A program made the position numbers and the translations under genes. DNA of 64,000 bases from Hyphomicrobium_A sp963724945. Its GTDB lineage: Bacteria > Pseudomonadota > Alphaproteobacteria > Rhizobiales > Hyphomicrobiaceae. Each line of letters opens with the position of its first letter. Position 1 is the stretch's first letter. The stretch is from the NCBI GenBank assembly GCA_963724945.1, contig CAVRWL010000003.1, positions 2,294,001-2,358,000 on the forward strand, read 5' to 3'. Of the stretch, positions 62,778-64,000 are shown in pieces. The notes under the pieces were generated by a model, which was not told where the DNA came from, did no database searches, and worked only from the letters and a program-made list of their open reading frames with translations.

Positions 62778-63935
62778 CTACGTCCCGGCGATCGTCTCGG
62801 CGATGAGCTGGTCAACGACGCCGGTCAGCGCCTCTTCGTTGCTCGCGCCCTTGCCGATCAGCCGCTCGTAGCAGAGCACCTGACGGTCGGCGCTGGTGCC
62901 GCCGGTGGCGATCAGAAGCGCGTGCTTGGCTTCCTTCTCGCAGCCGAGCACGGCCGCATCCTCGGCGATGAGGTCCAACAGCTCGTCGATGAGCGCGGCG
63001 AACGGCACGAGCTTTCCTTTGCCGAAGTCGAACAACCCCTCCGAGACGCCGTAGCGTTGCGCGCGCCAGCGGTTCTCCTCGATGAGGAAGGCGGGGTAGG
63101 AGCGCCATTTCTGGTTGGAGCGGCGTAGACGGTAGAGCATGCGCGTGATGCACACGAAGATCGCCGCGATCGACAAGGCATCGTCGATGCGCGTGCACAC
63201 GTCGGTCACGCGCATCTCGAGCGTAGGGAAGCGCGCGGAAGGGCGCAGGTCCCACCAGATCTTGGTCGCGTCCTCGATGACACCGTTCTGCACCAGCACG
63301 TCGACGGTGCGCTGGAACTCGCCGAAGCTCTCGAAGCGCTGCGGCAGGCCCGTGCGCGGCAGCTCGTGGAACACGGCGAGCCGGTAGCTCTTGAGGCCGG
63401 TGTCCTCGCCCTGCCAGAAGGGAGAGGAGGTCGACAGCATCAACAGATGCGGCAGGAAATAGCGCGCCTGGTTCATGAGATCGATGCGCAGCTCGTCGTC
63501 GTCGAGGCCGACGTGGACGTGCATGCCGCAGATGGCAAGCCGCCGGCCGATCCCGGCGAAGTCGCGCGCGAGCGCCTGGTAGCGGGCTTTCTGCGTCGTC
63601 TCGAGCGTCGATTTGTCGGCGAACGGATGCGTCGAGGCGGCGATGGGAGCGAGGCCGTATTCGCGCGCGGCCTCCGCGATGGTGCGGCGCAAATGTGCAA
63701 GCTCGCTGCGCGCACTTGCGAAGTCGCGGCACACGCCGGTGCCGATCTCGATCTGCGAGCGGAAGAACTCGGGCGCGACCTGCTTGCCGAGCGCGGCCTC
63801 GCACGCCTCCATCAGGGCCGCCGGCGCCGCGGCAAAGCCCCGGGTGGCGAGATCGACGAGGTGGTATTCCTCCTCGATGCCGAAGGTGAAGGATGGCTCC
63901 TTGAGGCCCATGTTGCGGTCTATGGCTCGGCTCAT
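62778..63935 (-). CDS. YbdK-type carboxylate-amine ligase (glutamate-cysteine ligase 2 family)
   Basis: The 385-residue product starts MSRAIDRNMGLKEPSFTFGI, with the family motif FTFGIEEEYHLVDL at 17-30. Further family marks are RSQIEIGTGVCRDF, CGMHVHVGLDD, WWDLRPSARFPTLEMRVTDV and ATGGTSADRQVL near the end. YbdK has weak gamma-glutamylcysteine synthetase activity in E. coli; other members ligate other carboxylates and amines. ATG 63911 (MGLKEPSF) is an alternative start. It converges on the SDR gene with a 6-base gap. Confidence 0.92.
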   Translation of the reverse strand: MSRAIDRNMGLKEPSFTFGIEEEYHLVDLATRGFAAAPAALMEACEAALGKQVAPEFFRSQIEIGTGVCRDFASARSELAHLRRTIAEAAREYGLAPIAASTHPFADKSTLETTQKARYQALARDFAGIGRRLAICGMHVHVGLDDDELRIDLMNQARYFLPHLLMLSTSSPFWQGEDTGLKSYRLAVFHELPRTGLPQRFESFGEFQRTVDVLVQNGVIEDATKIWWDLRPSARFPTLEMRVTDVCTRIDDALSIAAIFVCITRMLYRLRRSNQKWRSYPAFLIEENRWRAQRYGVSEGLFDFGKGKLVPFAALIDELLDLIAEDAAVLGCEKEAKHALLIATGGTSADRQVLCYERLIGKGASNEEALTGVVDQLIAETIAGT

Positions 63936-64000
63936 GCAACTCTTCGTGCGGCCGGTGCTGGCCTCGCGCACGAGGGTAGCCTATAAGCCCTGACAAATGG

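Overview
The window is chromosomal DNA of a high-GC alphaproteobacterium, most likely of the order Hyphomicrobiales (Rhizobiales). Evidence: a DUF1476 (ATP synthase zeta-type) gene beside purC-purS, Omp25/31-type small barrels, tandem OprB-type porins, periplasmic clan-AA aspartic proteases with a DUF1289 protein, a leuA leader peptide, and PleC/DivJ-like histidine kinase signatures. Genus cannot be read from the sequence alone. Nearly everything is housekeeping metabolism; I see no CRISPR array, toxin-antitoxin pair, secretion locus or intact prophage.

Layout. 1-7.2 kb: purine genes (purS partial, purC, purB) interleaved with a DUF1476 gene, an alpha/beta hydrolase, two tandem small outer-membrane barrels, a divergent SecY paralogue and a DJ-1/PfpI protein. 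7.2-14.8 kb: a small orphan gene with a clear terminator, then a leftward branched-chain amino acid ABC operon (livH, livM, livG, livF, a small membrane protein, livK and a second binding protein). 14.8-19.2 kb: a dual CDGSH protein, two OprB-type porins and miaA. 19.3-27.5 kb: branched-chain amino acid synthesis (ilvI, a secreted orphan, ilvH, ilvC, then Nudix and PhzF genes and leuA behind a leader peptide). 27.6-31.4 kb: a lone mreB homologue, a PilZ protein, tRNA-Lys, a prophage scar and dusA. 31.4-38.7 kb: a TSUP permease, a CHASE2-only membrane protein with a small Gly-rich exported protein, a phosphohexomutase, two aspartic proteases, DUF1289 and a histidine kinase. 38.8-47.7 kb: GST, MBL hydrolase, UDG-like protein, Lrp regulator, MAPEG, a beta-hydroxyacid dehydrogenase, a 2OG-Fe(II) oxygenase, an acetolactate-synthase-like enzyme and an ornithine/lysine decarboxylase. 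47.7-49.5 kb: a gene-poor accessory patch with terminators, a broken LprI-like gene, a small membrane protein and tRNA-Val. 49.6-64 kb: an exported orphan divergent from an MMPL/RND transporter, a broken alpha/beta hydrolase next to two exported proteins, gph, an aldehyde dehydrogenase, rpiA, gor, a repeat-rich gap, an SDR and a YbdK-type carboxylate-amine ligase.

How the genes fit together. BCAA uptake (liv operon) and synthesis (ilvI/H/C, leuA) lie within 20 kb, and leuA carries a recognisable Leu-codon leader. Purine synthesis is split around the left end. The other genes are mostly single transcription units.

Sequence quality. Many otherwise canonical genes (livF, livG, an OprB porin, miaA, dusA, gor, an alpha/beta hydrolase) and the tRNA-Val anticodon loop are each broken by one or a few extra bases. 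Removing those bases restores genes of normal length. I read this mainly as insertion-biased sequencing or assembly error, not decay. These loci are typed as pseudogene because the frame is broken as given, with the likely true product stated.
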